From positions 1 through 35,168 of IMG/VR virus record IMGVR_UViG_3300031598_000011: DNA of 35,168 nucleotides; one strand, 5' to 3'. The notes under the pieces are model-generated. The model saw only the letters and a list, made by a program, of their open reading frames with translations, made no database searches and was not told the origin of the DNA. The position numbers and the translations under genes are program-made. The DNA is from a virus. The stretch's first letter is position 1. Every line of letters begins with the position of its first letter. Below are positions 26,955-34,906 of this stretch, one piece after another.

Positions 26955-27542
26955 TTAAGATTGTGTTGGCATTATAGCCAACAATTGTTGAAAAGAATTA
27001 CCAGCCATACCTGCATATATACTAGCTACTGCATCAGCCATATGTTCGGCTTTAGCTTCACTAACTAATATCTTATTATGTTGAGTATATGTAGGCCAGT
27101 TACCTTCTGGGTGTTGATGCAAAGCCCAAGAGATCATCTGCTTCTTAGTGGCAGTTTTCATCCCTGGACCTGCTAGTTTAACCTCAGTAGGTGTTACCTC
27201 AAAGAAAGGTATCCCATTCGCTCTCAGTGCGCCTAAGACCCCTACACAGATACCATAGGATGCCATAGCACGGGCTGATTGTGACCCAACGGGCACTTCG
27301 ATAAATACTGCATTGGCTCCTTTAGTAGCAATAACTGTTTCTTTATAGAGCTGGAACGCTGATTCAAGATCAAGACTATTCTGACGAACCCGTTTTCCCG
27401 AAGGGAGAACAGGGTTCACAACAGAAAGCTTATCGAGAGTTAGTTTTTTAGTTACCAGATCTAAAGTTGCAGTAGCCAAGCCCCAGTTACGGAGTGATGG
27501 ATCAATACCAATTACTTTAAGTTTATTCTTTAGTAGGGGCAT
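26955..27542 (-). CDS. RuvC-like Holliday junction resolvase
   Basis: A 195-residue RNase H-fold nuclease that probably cuts branched DNA made during replication and packaging. From the chosen start, the acidic residues are D14 (VIGIDPSLRNWGLA), E82 (AVFIEVPVG), E166 and D170 with H167 (AEHMADAVASIYAG), the RuvC pattern. I start it at the ATG at 27542, which has GAGG six bases upstream; a TTG 33 bases earlier would add 11 residues without a better site. The gene overlaps the end of the upstream small acidic gene by 20 bases. A long hairpin lies inside it (27386-27417). Confidence 0.85.
   Translation of the reverse strand: MPLLKNKLKVIGIDPSLRNWGLATATLDLVTKKLTLDKLSVVNPVLPSGKRVRQNSLDLESAFQLYKETVIATKGANAVFIEVPVGSQSARAMASYGICVGVLGALRANGIPFFEVTPTEVKLAGPGMKTATKKQMISWALHQHPEGNWPTYTQHNKILVSEAKAEHMADAVASIYAGMAGNSFQQLLAIMPTQS
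27386..27417 (+). repeat. Long hairpin with GAA triloop inside the resolvase gene
   Basis: On the + strand GAACCC (27386-27391) and GTTTTCCC (27392-27399) pair with GGGAGAAC (27403-27410) and GGGTTC (27412-27417). This gives 14 pairs, one of them a T-G wobble, with one bulged A (27411) and the triloop GAA (27400-27402) closed by C-G. The + strand is the template for the leftward genes. Confidence 0.7.
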
Positions 27543-27822
27543 CAGTAGCCTCAGTAGCTGAGTTTTCAACAGCAAAGGGTAAAGTACCTAACTCGATTAA
27601 ACTTAGTTGGATACCTGCCTTAAAGCCATCAAGAAATTTACCTTTCATAGTAATCTTAGTATCGTCATCAACTACCATGACAGTACCTTCAGGAATTTCT
27701 CTCATATGCTCTAGAGTTGCTACTTTCTTCTCATGCCACTTAGTTAAGATAACTACCATTTGATGTATATCATCTATCTGGACAATCTCATTAGGTGCCT
27801 CTACTTTTTCTTCTTCGCTCAT
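27523..27822 (-). CDS. Small acidic protein of unknown function
   Basis: A 99-residue acidic protein between SSB and resolvase. The N-terminal 20 residues and the C-terminal 20 (ENSATEATDAPTKE) are low-complexity and charged. The middle has a helix (IHQMVVILTKWHEKKVATLE) and a short beta segment (GTVMVVDDDTKITMKGKF). No family is recognised. The leader contains AAGGA about 9 bases before the ATG. It overlaps the resolvase start by 20 bases and follows SSB by 11 bases, so it is part of the same transcript and may assist replication or recombination. Confidence 0.65.
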   Translation of the reverse strand: MSEEEKVEAPNEIVQIDDIHQMVVILTKWHEKKVATLEHMREIPEGTVMVVDDDTKITMKGKFLDGFKAGIQLSLIELGTLPFAVENSATEATDAPTKE

Positions 27823-27833
27823 CAGTGTTATCC

Positions 27834-28580
27834 TTATTCGTCTGTGAATAGGCTAGCCGTAGGTTTTCTACTAGCTATAGGAGTTACAGCTGCTGTAGGA
27901 GTACCTGAGGTACCATCTACTGGAACAAATTTATCTTGGGTCTTACCGGCCCATTTCTTTTCCCAATTGTCGATGGTAGTAGCATTCTCTGCTTTAGCCC
28001 GCACTTCTGTAACAGTCATGTTATCTGAGGCACGAAATACTTTATTAATCTCAGTCTTTTCGTAGAAAGCACCTGATGGATCGTTTACGTAAGTGCCAGC
28101 ACTATTCTTAACATGTTTATTAAGTTTTTGTTTAACTAGACCAAGCTTAACATCCTTGCCTAATAGTTCAACAAGCATCTCTACTTTAGTTGGTACATCA
28201 GCCTTAGCAGTATTGTTGTATACATTTACTACTTTAGTTTCAGGTTCTAGTTCATGTAACTGTTTGCCACAAGCTAGTAGTGATAGTGACTGTGCTTTCA
28301 AGAAGTCAGGTAGATAGACTTTCTCACCAGACTTGCTCTGGTAATAATTTTTATTACCTTTTGCATTTCCAGAAGCTGTATAAAGAGTTTGTTTAAACTC
28401 TTGACCATTAGGAGTACTAGCCTGTAAGACTAGACCTGTAGCACCTGATGCAGTGGTCATGCCATAAGCAAGAGTAATGGTAGCGCTATAAGCACCAGAC
28501 TCTAGTGGAGCATATGTACTGATAACATCATTTTCATCAGCAATATCAGGTGATGTGGTTTGATTTTTAAATAATGACAT
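27834..28580 (-). CDS. Single-stranded DNA-binding protein, N4 gp45-like
   Basis: A 248-residue protein in the place of the N4 SSB, just downstream of the ATPase and primase. It has no recognisable bacterial OB-fold signature, as is true of N4 SSB. It shows a beta-rich core (GAYSATITLAYGMTTASG; ATGLVLQAS) and a Thr/Ala-rich linker ending in a short acidic tip (ASLFTDE), the usual partner-binding tail of SSBs. I start it at the ATG at 28580 with an AGGAAA leader; a 23-codon extension is open but would overlap the upstream gene. In N4 this protein is needed for replication and recombination and also activates host RNA polymerase at late promoters; the same dual role is possible here. Confidence 0.7.
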   Translation of the reverse strand: MSLFKNQTTSPDIADENDVISTYAPLESGAYSATITLAYGMTTASGATGLVLQASTPNGQEFKQTLYTASGNAKGNKNYYQSKSGEKVYLPDFLKAQSLSLLACGKQLHELEPETKVVNVYNNTAKADVPTKVEMLVELLGKDVKLGLVKQKLNKHVKNSAGTYVNDPSGAFYEKTEINKVFRASDNMTVTEVRAKAENATTIDNWEKKWAGKTQDKFVPVDGTSGTPTAAVTPIASRKPTASLFTDE

Positions 28581-28629
28581 AATAATTTTGTTTCCTATAA
28601 AATTTAAAAAAGTGAATCTACTGCGGTAA

Positions 28630-29355
28630 TTACTTGTAATATTCCTCAAGTCGATCTAACACTAATTGAATATTGTTATCAATGAATGTTTCTTTAGTAT
28701 CAAATAAGCCAAGTGGACTACGTATCCTCTCGTTTACTGTCTCTTTAGTAATCTTTGTTTGGAAGACATACTTAAAGCCTAGGGCTTCTTCTTCCGGTGT
28801 AATGGTTAGTAATGGTGATGCATAATCTTTTAACTGCTTTAGATTAACTTTCTTAGCTGCAATAACTACACTGAACCAAGATTCAATTCCATTATTCTTC
28901 AGAGAACCCTTAACAGGGACCTTAGTCTCCATTAACATCTCACCTTCATTAAGAGTATCTAAGGTATGTGCAGTGAAGATTACACGCTTAGTTGATACAG
29001 CAACATACTGCTGCATTAGTCTCTTAAAGTACTGAGCGAAATCTCCCCAAGCTTTCATTCCATTAGCAGAATCTACAATGTAATTCGTCTCATACATATC
29101 AAGAAGGTATGTAAGACTATCTATTACAATCGTATGGGTCTTTGGCTTAGTCTCTGCACGGTTAAATACCTCATACATCTGAAGCGGGTCTGTAATTGTA
29201 TGTTGCTCAAAGCCAGCTTTAAAAGGTAATCGTTTACCTGCTTCACAGTTTGCATAAAATACTCCTGCAGGGTTAGGCATATTCATGAGGGATGCAGATT
29301 TACCTGCAGCGCTCTTACCCACTATTAAGACTAGATGATCATTAACAGTACTCAT
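28630..29355 (-). CDS. RecA/Sak4-like P-loop ATPase
   Basis: A 241-residue single-domain ATPase. Walker A is GKSAAGKS (13-20) and Walker B is HTIVIDSLTYLLD (about 73-86). The segment KRVIFTAHTLDTLNEGEM is typical of RecA-fold cores of the Sak4/AAA_24 kind. It lies between the primase and the SSB, as do the small ATPases of N4-like replication clusters (N4 gene 44 by position). It may act with SSB in strand annealing or in loading the primase-helicase. The leader has ATAAGGAAACCT before the ATG. A possible terminator or attenuator (29381-29399) separates it from the primase gene. Confidence 0.8.
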   Translation of the reverse strand: MSTVNDHLVLIVGKSAAGKSASLMNMPNPAGVFYANCEAGKRLPFKAGFEQHTITDPLQMYEVFNRAETKPKTHTIVIDSLTYLLDMYETNYIVDSANGMKAWGDFAQYFKRLMQQYVAVSTKRVIFTAHTLDTLNEGEMLMETKVPVKGSLKNNGIESWFSVVIAAKKVNLKQLKDYASPLLTITPEEEALGFKYVFQTKITKETVNERIRSPLGLFDTKETFIDNNIQLVLDRLEEYYK

Positions 29356-29380
29356 AGGTTTCCTTATATATTAAATTTAT

Positions 29381-29399
29381 AAAAACGTGCGGAGGCACG
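29381..29399 (-). terminator. Probable intrinsic terminator or attenuator
   Basis: Read on the - strand, CGTGC-CTCC-GCACG forms a 5-bp GC-rich stem followed by five T (complement of the A run at 29381-29385). It begins directly after the primase stop and ends about 25 bases before the next ATG. The short stem suggests partial termination inside the cluster. Confidence 0.5.
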
Positions 29400-29400
29400 C

Positions 29401-31542
29401 TTATTTCTTAGCAATATTCTTAGCAACTGTAATTAGAATAGTGCTCATTACTTCAGCTTCTTCCAATTTATCAGGGATCTTGTCATTAAGAGCTAAAACA
29501 CGCTGACGTATACCTTCAAAATCAAAACCACTATCAAGTAGTAATAGTGCATATCTCAGGAGAAGGTTATTGCGATTGCCATCACCAATATTATTAATTA
29601 CCCAGCGCTCTAAGTTATCCATAGAGTGTTGCGAATTTAATAAGATCTTACGTTCCTCATTTTTACTGGTTTTCGGTATGAAGGATAAGACATCGAGGAG
29701 TTCTCCATCATTGTATTCATACTGTTTAGGGTGTGCTAACCACTTACGTGCCCGTTGATTAGTAGCAGTATCTACTTCAAAAGGTAGCCACTCATATATA
29801 TTGTGCATAAACTCTTTAAAGTCTTTACCATCAAGGGTCAGTTCATAATTCAGAGGCAATACAATACGGAAGCGATGCTCCTGTTTTGTATGGCGTTTTG
29901 TCGTATACAGTAGGTATTTATACTTTTCTAGTAATAACTTTGCTGTCTCAATATTGACTCCATGATCTATATCAAGCACTACTAAGTTAAAGCCAGGTAT
30001 CACATTTTCCTCATTACGATACCCATTGTTTAAATGGTGAGCTGTCCAATGCATCCCTGATGCTTGAGCTACTTGATGTAATTTATCAAAAGGTACATGT
30101 TCGTTCAGGTAGTCTGTGGTCATATCTTGGCTGTACGCAATTACCATTTTGGATAGGTTAGTCTCCTTTAGTGTTTCACCACGTAAAAATTCTATACCTT
30201 CTGAGAATGATTTCTTGATAATGATATTGTTTTTATACCCGTAAGCAGTAGCTAGGGTCATAAGTTCACTTTTATAGCTTGCACCACCCTTATAGAAAGG
30301 TAAGTCTTCAGCTAAGTCTGCCTGTGTAACATCATTACCAACTGAAGCAATGTACTTAGCTAGCTTTACCCAAGGCTTATCTCTAGTTAGGAGTAACGTA
30401 AACGCCTCACCTGAGTCTTCGGCTAGCTTAATAGCATTGTAGATGTGAGTTTCAGTTACTTCTGGAGAGTCATCAATGAATGCATATGCTCCAGCAAGCT
30501 TTAATACTTTAAAGTTACGCTCTGACATCTCCCTCTTCTGTACTTCTAGGTGGTCCGGTAGTTTGTCAGCACGCTTCTCACAGTACAACTGATATTCATT
30601 AAGCGTAATACAGGTAGCCTTACTCATTGTAAGCTTCTTATTAGCGTTAATTATGTCAGCTAGGTTATCTAACCGATCTTCTAATGCATCCAGTAGTGCT
30701 TGGTTGTTATTGTTTGTACGATCTATATACATTTGTTCTGCAGTACGGTTAGCTTTCCTGCTTGAATTACGTATATATCCAAAGAAACAACGTCTAGCGT
30801 AACCTTGGTTAAGCATTGTCATTAAAGCTTCTTCAGTTTTAGCGCCGTCGAATAATCTATTTGGTACTCCGAACATTAATAAGTTAGCAGGCGTGTTACC
30901 AATGATTTCTTCATTGCGAATATTGTCAGAGGTATTCTTAATTAACTTCTGCTTGATTGTCCCTTTGTCAAATAACTCAATAAATGTATCAAATACCTCT
31001 GTGTTAGCAGCTAAGTTGGCCCCAACTTCATCCATAATAAGATTCATAGATCCAGCATTAGCCATTAGAAGCATATGGCGCATCTGTTTAACAGCTGGTG
31101 CTGTGCCTGAATCAAAAGAAAACGCTGGAGTGCCTAGACGCTCAAATTCTTTTTCGACTCGTAGCATCTCCTCATCTGGATCGGTACTCTTACGGTTAGC
31201 CCGTTTAAGTGCTAATTTGGGTAGGTTGTCCTCTGCTAATATAGGAAATGTTTCATCTAAGAAACGATGACGGAACTGGTTAAGTACCTGCTCTTCCATC
31301 ATATTCGTACCCATTGTCTTACCATAACCACTTGGGGCTAAGTTAAGTACGTACATATTAATAGGGATCTCTCCACGGTCAGGGGAATCAATCGTACAGC
31401 GCATCTGAGATGCAGCTAGACTAAAATAATAGCCTACTAGTAGACGAAAGAATAATGAATCATCTCTTTGTGTGTGGTCTCGTAAGATCCCCACTACGTC
31501 TTCAGCTGTCTTGTGATACTCCATCTGATCTATCTGCAGCAT
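29401..31542 (-). CDS. Helicase-primase (N4 gp43-like)
   Basis: A 713-residue replication protein with two parts. The N-terminal ATPase has Walker A APSGYGKT (69-76) and Walker B LIMDE (168-172), as in DUF3987-like helicase domains. The C-terminal archaeo-eukaryotic primase part has the metal-binding D524-x-D526 (LDIDHG). It also has a basic/His segment (TTKRHTKQEHRFRIV, about 547-561) and D591 (FEVDTATNQRARKW). The end (GDGNRNNLLLRYALLLLDSG) looks like a PriCT helical domain. It would unwind the fork and make primers; the N4 counterpart is gp43. The start is well supported by AAGGAG upstream. The replicative DNA polymerase is not in the window. Confidence 0.82.
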   Translation of the reverse strand: MLQIDQMEYHKTAEDVVGILRDHTQRDDSLFFRLLVGYYFSLAASQMRCTIDSPDRGEIPINMYVLNLAPSGYGKTMGTNMMEEQVLNQFRHRFLDETFPILAEDNLPKLALKRANRKSTDPDEEMLRVEKEFERLGTPAFSFDSGTAPAVKQMRHMLLMANAGSMNLIMDEVGANLAANTEVFDTFIELFDKGTIKQKLIKNTSDNIRNEEIIGNTPANLLMFGVPNRLFDGAKTEEALMTMLNQGYARRCFFGYIRNSSRKANRTAEQMYIDRTNNNNQALLDALEDRLDNLADIINANKKLTMSKATCITLNEYQLYCEKRADKLPDHLEVQKREMSERNFKVLKLAGAYAFIDDSPEVTETHIYNAIKLAEDSGEAFTLLLTRDKPWVKLAKYIASVGNDVTQADLAEDLPFYKGGASYKSELMTLATAYGYKNNIIIKKSFSEGIEFLRGETLKETNLSKMVIAYSQDMTTDYLNEHVPFDKLHQVAQASGMHWTAHHLNNGYRNEENVIPGFNLVVLDIDHGVNIETAKLLLEKYKYLLYTTKRHTKQEHRFRIVLPLNYELTLDGKDFKEFMHNIYEWLPFEVDTATNQRARKWLAHPKQYEYNDGELLDVLSFIPKTSKNEERKILLNSQHSMDNLERWVINNIGDGNRNNLLLRYALLLLDSGFDFEGIRQRVLALNDKIPDKLEEAEVMSTILITVAKNIAKK

Positions 31543-31562
31543 AGTTACTCCTTATTGTTGGC

Positions 31563-32561
31563 TTAACCCATGAGAAGATCGCCACTCTCAATGAGTGCAT
31601 CTTTCTGGGTACATATTGCGAATGCTGGACAGTACTTACAAGCAGTGACTGTCCCCGGGACTTCTTTAATTGCGCCTACATTTCCACCCTTAGTAGCCAT
31701 ATGAAGTACGGCATCGCTATTTGTGGTGAAATTCTTTGTGCTACGGCTAGAATTGATGTTTCCATTTTTATAATATTTAAACTGTGGAGTACTACGCCAT
31801 AGCTCAATATCATTACAAAGTGGGATATCTGTCTCTGCAGCAGTTAAGTACTTCTTAATTAGCTCTAGCTTATTTCTAATAAAATTATTAGTTTCTTCTA
31901 ATGGCATAAGCTGTAAGCTCTGTGTGTGAAACCTCTTTGGTGGGTAGGTAGGATCATTCTTAGCCATCATTGCTTTCCAATCAGTAAAGATATAGTGAAT
32001 GTCCATATCGTTTGCGGTAATAAGTTCTGGATCAAGCCAACGATAAATACTACCTTGCTCAATATACTTAGAGGTATTAGCTTGTTTCTTGTAAGTCCAG
32101 ACACCAGTTGATTTGAAATCCTGTACTTTACCTTCGCTAATAAAATCGAATTGTCCAGTAATAGTCCATGTACCCAACTTGCGTGTTAGACGCTGCTCTA
32201 GATAGATAGGAATTACATCAGGACTTAGTTGGTCTGGTCTCTCGGTAGGATTAATAACGATACGCTCGATGACTTTCTTAGGTAGCCCCATCGCTTCCAT
32301 TGCTGCTGGGTAATTAGTCATCCAAGCTTTCTCGATGCCGTCATGGATCGCTGTACCCATACGGCTAGCCATCATATCAGAAAGATTAACTAGGCCCTCT
32401 CCGGGCGGTATACGAAGCGGTAGGATGATCTGGCGCAGTGGTTTTAATAGCGTGGTAGCACTAATGGTGTTTGGATCGCTGTTGTGATCATAAGTATCTG
32501 ATGCGAGGAATACAGCTAAAGCTAAAGGTACATCTGATACGTTAGAGTATTTAGAGGGCAT
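31563..32561 (-). CDS. PD-(D/E)XK nuclease of RecB/Cas4 type with cysteine cluster
   Basis: A 332-residue nuclease. The motifs are H73 (GTAIHDG), D139 (GQFDF), D148-x-K150 (VQDFKSTG), and the downstream helix with Q169 and Y173 (EQGSIYRWL), the RecB-family order. C308, C311 and C317 (CKYCPAFAIC) give the CxxCx5C spacing of Fe-S nucleases such as Cas4 and AddB. The only other cysteine is C249, not an N-terminal one as in Cas4. It is probably a 5'-3' or 3'-5' exonuclease used in replication, recombination or host DNA breakdown. The ATG lies 8 bases after the thyX stop, with an AGGA leader; the primase gene follows 20 bases on. No Cas1 or CRISPR array accompanies it. Confidence 0.8.
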   Translation of the reverse strand: MPSKYSNVSDVPLALAVFLASDTYDHNSDPNTISATTLLKPLRQIILPLRIPPGEGLVNLSDMMASRMGTAIHDGIEKAWMTNYPAAMEAMGLPKKVIERIVINPTERPDQLSPDVIPIYLEQRLTRKLGTWTITGQFDFISEGKVQDFKSTGVWTYKKQANTSKYIEQGSIYRWLDPELITANDMDIHYIFTDWKAMMAKNDPTYPPKRFHTQSLQLMPLEETNNFIRNKLELIKKYLTAAETDIPLCNDIELWRSTPQFKYYKNGNINSSRSTKNFTTNSDAVLHMATKGGNVGAIKEVPGTVTACKYCPAFAICTQKDALIESGDLLMG

Positions 32562-32569
32562 AATATATC

Positions 32570-33262
32570 CTAAAGAATGTGCTTCTTAAACGCTGCTGTA
32601 CATATTGGTACAATAGGTTCAATTAGTTGTAGCATGGCCTCAGCGTAGACTCGTATCTCATATTGTGAATGCTCATGTAGTCTAAGGTTAAGGAAATGCA
32701 TTAGGTTATGTAGATCAACAGTAGCAAACATGTGGCTGTAAGTACCTAGAGGTAGTACAGAACGAGCTAGCTCACGAGGCACATCATTAGCTAACATTTT
32801 CTTATAGGCTACAAAAGAGGCTTTATTAGCATTCCTTATTGATTCTTGGTGGAATATTGCGTTTGGATTTACATCCTTAGTTCTCATTTGCTTATTAGAA
32901 GATGATTGAGTTGTAATGTCCTCTTTAGCTGGAATATAGTATTCCTCTGGAAGTTCAGCATAACGAGCTGAAATTTCATTGAAGCTCCATGTACGATGAC
33001 GATGCCATTGGCGAAGCACAAAGATAGGTGCCTTTACTTCAAAGGTAAAGGTGCAGGCTTCAAATGGGCTAGTATGCTTATTTTTAATTAGATAGTTTAA
33101 TAGCTTAGCATCCTTGTCAGAGTCTTCTCCACTACGCCATTCAGCATCGTAAGAGACTCGAGCAGACCTGACTACACTTAGATCAGAGCCCATTGAATCT
33201 ACAAGACGAACTAAACCATGGTCTAGTACATTAATGTGACTATCAATAATATTTTTAGGCAT
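32570..33262 (-). CDS. thyX: Flavin-dependent thymidylate synthase
   Basis: A 230-residue ThyX that makes dTMP from dUMP with methylene-tetrahydrofolate and FAD. The ThyX motif RHRxxSxNExSxRY is complete at 88-101 (RHRTWSFNEISARY). The early SYDAEWRSGEDSDKDAKL and HTSPFEACTFTFEV segments are also typical, as is the C-terminal PLGTYSHMFATVDLHNLMHF region that carries the substrate-binding residues. Length is normal. It is the first gene in this window of the leftward replication cluster and faces the tail genes across a divergent region containing a hairpin. Its leader is ATAGGAAACATT. It would supply thymidine nucleotides for an AT-rich phage genome. Confidence 0.95.
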   Translation of the reverse strand: MPKNIIDSHINVLDHGLVRLVDSMGSDLSVVRSARVSYDAEWRSGEDSDKDAKLLNYLIKNKHTSPFEACTFTFEVKAPIFVLRQWHRHRTWSFNEISARYAELPEEYYIPAKEDITTQSSSNKQMRTKDVNPNAIFHQESIRNANKASFVAYKKMLANDVPRELARSVLPLGTYSHMFATVDLHNLMHFLNLRLHEHSQYEIRVYAEAMLQLIEPIVPICTAAFKKHIL

Positions 33263-33382
33263 AATGTTTCCTATAAAAGTTTGGAACAGCGCTTGGAAAG
33301 CGCTATGAAGAGAAAAAGGGTATACTGCTTGTTAATGGCATGTAAAATATAGTAATAACTTTTTAATCTAGGGGGTTCTTTA
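33263..33382. promoter_or_regulatory. Divergent control region between thyX and tail genes
   Basis: The 120 bases between two outward-facing genes must hold the start signals for both unless upstream transcripts read through. A perfect hairpin lies on the thyX side (33288-33304). On the tail side there is an isolated TATACT (33321-33326) with no good -35 partner and a TTGTTA (33329-33334) with only weak -10 candidates 15-17 bases on. No convincing sigma-70 promoter is seen. The tail gene has an AGGGGG ribosome site. Confidence 0.35.
33288..33304 (-). promoter_or_regulatory. Hairpin with GGA triloop, candidate virion-polymerase promoter or operator
   Basis: AGCGCTTGGAAAGCGCT on the + strand forms a perfect 7-bp stem with the loop GGA. 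N4 virion polymerase promoters are template-strand hairpins of 5-7 bp with a three-base loop with a purine centre, and GGA is the loop of N4 P2 as I recall it. The + strand is the template for leftward thyX transcription, so the orientation fits. Spacing to a template C for initiation does not fit exactly. Confidence 0.45.
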
Positions 33383-34906
33383 ATGTCTTCACACGGCAGC
33401 TGTGGTACCGGCGAATGGTCAGGGCCTGTACCCGGAGATCCAGATAACAATGTGATTCTTACTGCGTCTCCAGCTTTCGGAGGCATTGAAGTTTCCTGGA
33501 CATATCCTACAACTTACCCTCATGCAGTTTCTCACATATTGCTCTACAGGGCTACCACAAATGTGCTTGCTGTAGCACCGCAAATTGCAGTGGTAGGTGG
33601 GAATAGATACTACGATAAGACTGATTTTGCATCTACATATTACTACTGGATTTATATCATTTCAGTTAATGGTACTGTGGGTGCTGCCATTGGTCCAGCA
33701 TCTGCAATTGCTCGACCACTTCTTACTGATGTTACTACTGCTTTAACAGGGGAAATTGAATCAGGATTTCTTGGTAGTGTCTTAAGTGGACAAGTTAGTA
33801 GTATAGCTACATTAAGTACAGCGCTTAGTACAGAGACAACAGCTAGAACTGCGGATAGCGCTGCTATTAATACGTTTTTAACTTCAGTTCAATCAGCAAC
33901 CAATACACTTAACACTTTTGTACAAACACAGGATACTGCTAGGATTACTGCAGATGCTGCCTTAGTTACCTCTATTGATCTTGTTGGTGTTAGTGCTAAC
34001 CTTAATACTGCGGCAATTGCTACTGAACTTAATGTGCGTGCCACTGCAGATACAGTGATAGCTGCTAGTGTTGTCACAGCGCAAGCTACTCTTAATAGTA
34101 GTATTGCTACAGTGCAAACTAGCTTAACAGCTAACATTACTACTACTGGAGCTATAGGAGCTTTATACTCAACCACTGTTACTGCTAATGGTTTAGTTGG
34201 TGGCTTTGGTATCTATAATACTGGTGCTAGTGTAGAAGCAGGCTTCGATGTATCTAAATTCTGGATAGGTACTACTGCTGCTAATAAGCGTAAGCCCTTT
34301 ATAGTTGTAGGTTCTGAAACTTTTATTGATCAAGCAGTAATTAATGAATTAACTTTTACCAAATTAAAAAATACATCCGGTAGTCTTATTGTAGCAAATG
34401 AGAAAGTTCAGGCTGCATACCTTAAAGTAGAGACAGCCAGTATTGATGACCTTGCAGTTACTATAGCTAAAATTGATGATCTTGCAGTTACCTCTGCGAA
34501 GATTGGGGCTCTTGCAGTTACTGCAGGTAAGATTGGTAGCTTAGCTGTAGATACACTACAAATTGCAAATAATGCAGTAACGGTACCTACAGTGTATCTT
34601 GGTAATTCTTTTAGTCATAATTTTGGTGGACACCCTGCTATACTCATATCAACTATGCAATTTACTGGATCTCCTGATCCAGATGCAAATGTAATGCTTA
34701 ATATAGATGGAACTACAGTTGTCACACAAAGGTTTCGTGCAGTAACAAGTGGTGGCGATACTCTCATGTCCCTTGCGTTTCCTTTTATGCATTACTTACC
34801 TTCCCCAGGGAGTAGTGCTATAACTATTTCCTATACTTCTACTGCAATCCAAAATACACATACTATGTCGGATTGGAAAACCCTTATTCTAACGGTGAAA
34901 AAATGA
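33383..34906 (+). CDS. Tail protein with FN3 domain and lambda gpJ/DUF1983-like middle
   Basis: A 507-residue tail or receptor-binding protein. Residues about 10-115 form a fibronectin type III-like domain (GGIEVSWTYPTTYPHAVSHI, then YYDKTDFASTYYYWIYIISV) after a GPVPGDPDNN start. Residues 120-270 are Thr/Ala-rich helical repeats that probably trimerise. Residues 270-390 (GGFGIYNTGASVEAGFDVSK; KPFIVVGSETFIDQAVINEL) match the DUF1983-type segment found in lambda gpJ relatives. Five decapeptide repeats follow (34442-34591). The last 95 residues are a beta-rich tip domain. A tail-fibre-assembly-like gene overlaps its stop, which supports a distal fibre role. The gpJ-type module is more usual in long-tailed phages. 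Confidence 0.78.
   Translation: MSSHGSCGTGEWSGPVPGDPDNNVILTASPAFGGIEVSWTYPTTYPHAVSHILLYRATTNVLAVAPQIAVVGGNRYYDKTDFASTYYYWIYIISVNGTVGAAIGPASAIARPLLTDVTTALTGEIESGFLGSVLSGQVSSIATLSTALSTETTARTADSAAINTFLTSVQSATNTLNTFVQTQDTARITADAALVTSIDLVGVSANLNTAAIATELNVRATADTVIAASVVTAQATLNSSIATVQTSLTANITTTGAIGALYSTTVTANGLVGGFGIYNTGASVEAGFDVSKFWIGTTAANKRKPFIVVGSETFIDQAVINELTFTKLKNTSGSLIVANEKVQAAYLKVETASIDDLAVTIAKIDDLAVTSAKIGALAVTAGKIGSLAVDTLQIANNAVTVPTVYLGNSFSHNFGGHPAILISTMQFTGSPDPDANVMLNIDGTTVVTQRFRAVTSGGDTLMSLAFPFMHYLPSPGSSAITISYTSTAIQNTHTMSDWKTLILTVKK
34442..34591 (+). repeat. Five tandem 30-base repeats in the tail gene
   Basis: Five in-frame units of ten codons each encode IDDLAVTIAK, IDDLAVTSAK, IGALAVTAGK, IGSLAVDTLQ and IANNAVTVPT. 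The common pattern is I-x-x-L-A-V-T-x-x-K. The first units also share DNA (CTTGCAGTTAC). They probably form a beta-helical or triple-stranded shaft just before the tip domain, and are a place where the shaft could lengthen or shorten by recombination. Confidence 0.8.

Noticed and set aside
27760-28317. Two + strand open frames (101 and 74 codons) over the SSB region
   Set aside because: They are antisense to the SSB and small acidic genes, lack ribosome sites and have Ser/Leu-rich shadow composition.
28581-28649. A 23-codon N-terminal extension of SSB
   Set aside because: It would overlap the upstream ATPase gene and lacks a leader; the ATG at 28580 has an AGGAAA site and begins a normal SSB.
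30893-31270. A 125-codon + strand frame opposite the helicase-primase ATPase domain
   Set aside because: It overlaps the Walker B coding region on the other strand and has no independent evidence.
31563-32561. A CRISPR-Cas adaptation module suggested by the Cas4-like nuclease
   Set aside because: No Cas1, Cas2 or repeat-spacer array is present; such nucleases are common in phage replication clusters.
33288-33304. Reading the thyX-side hairpin as an intrinsic terminator
   Set aside because: No T run follows on either strand.
33271-33486. A 71-codon - strand frame across the start of the tail gene
   Set aside because: It crosses the divergent control region and the FN3 coding start and has no ribosome site.
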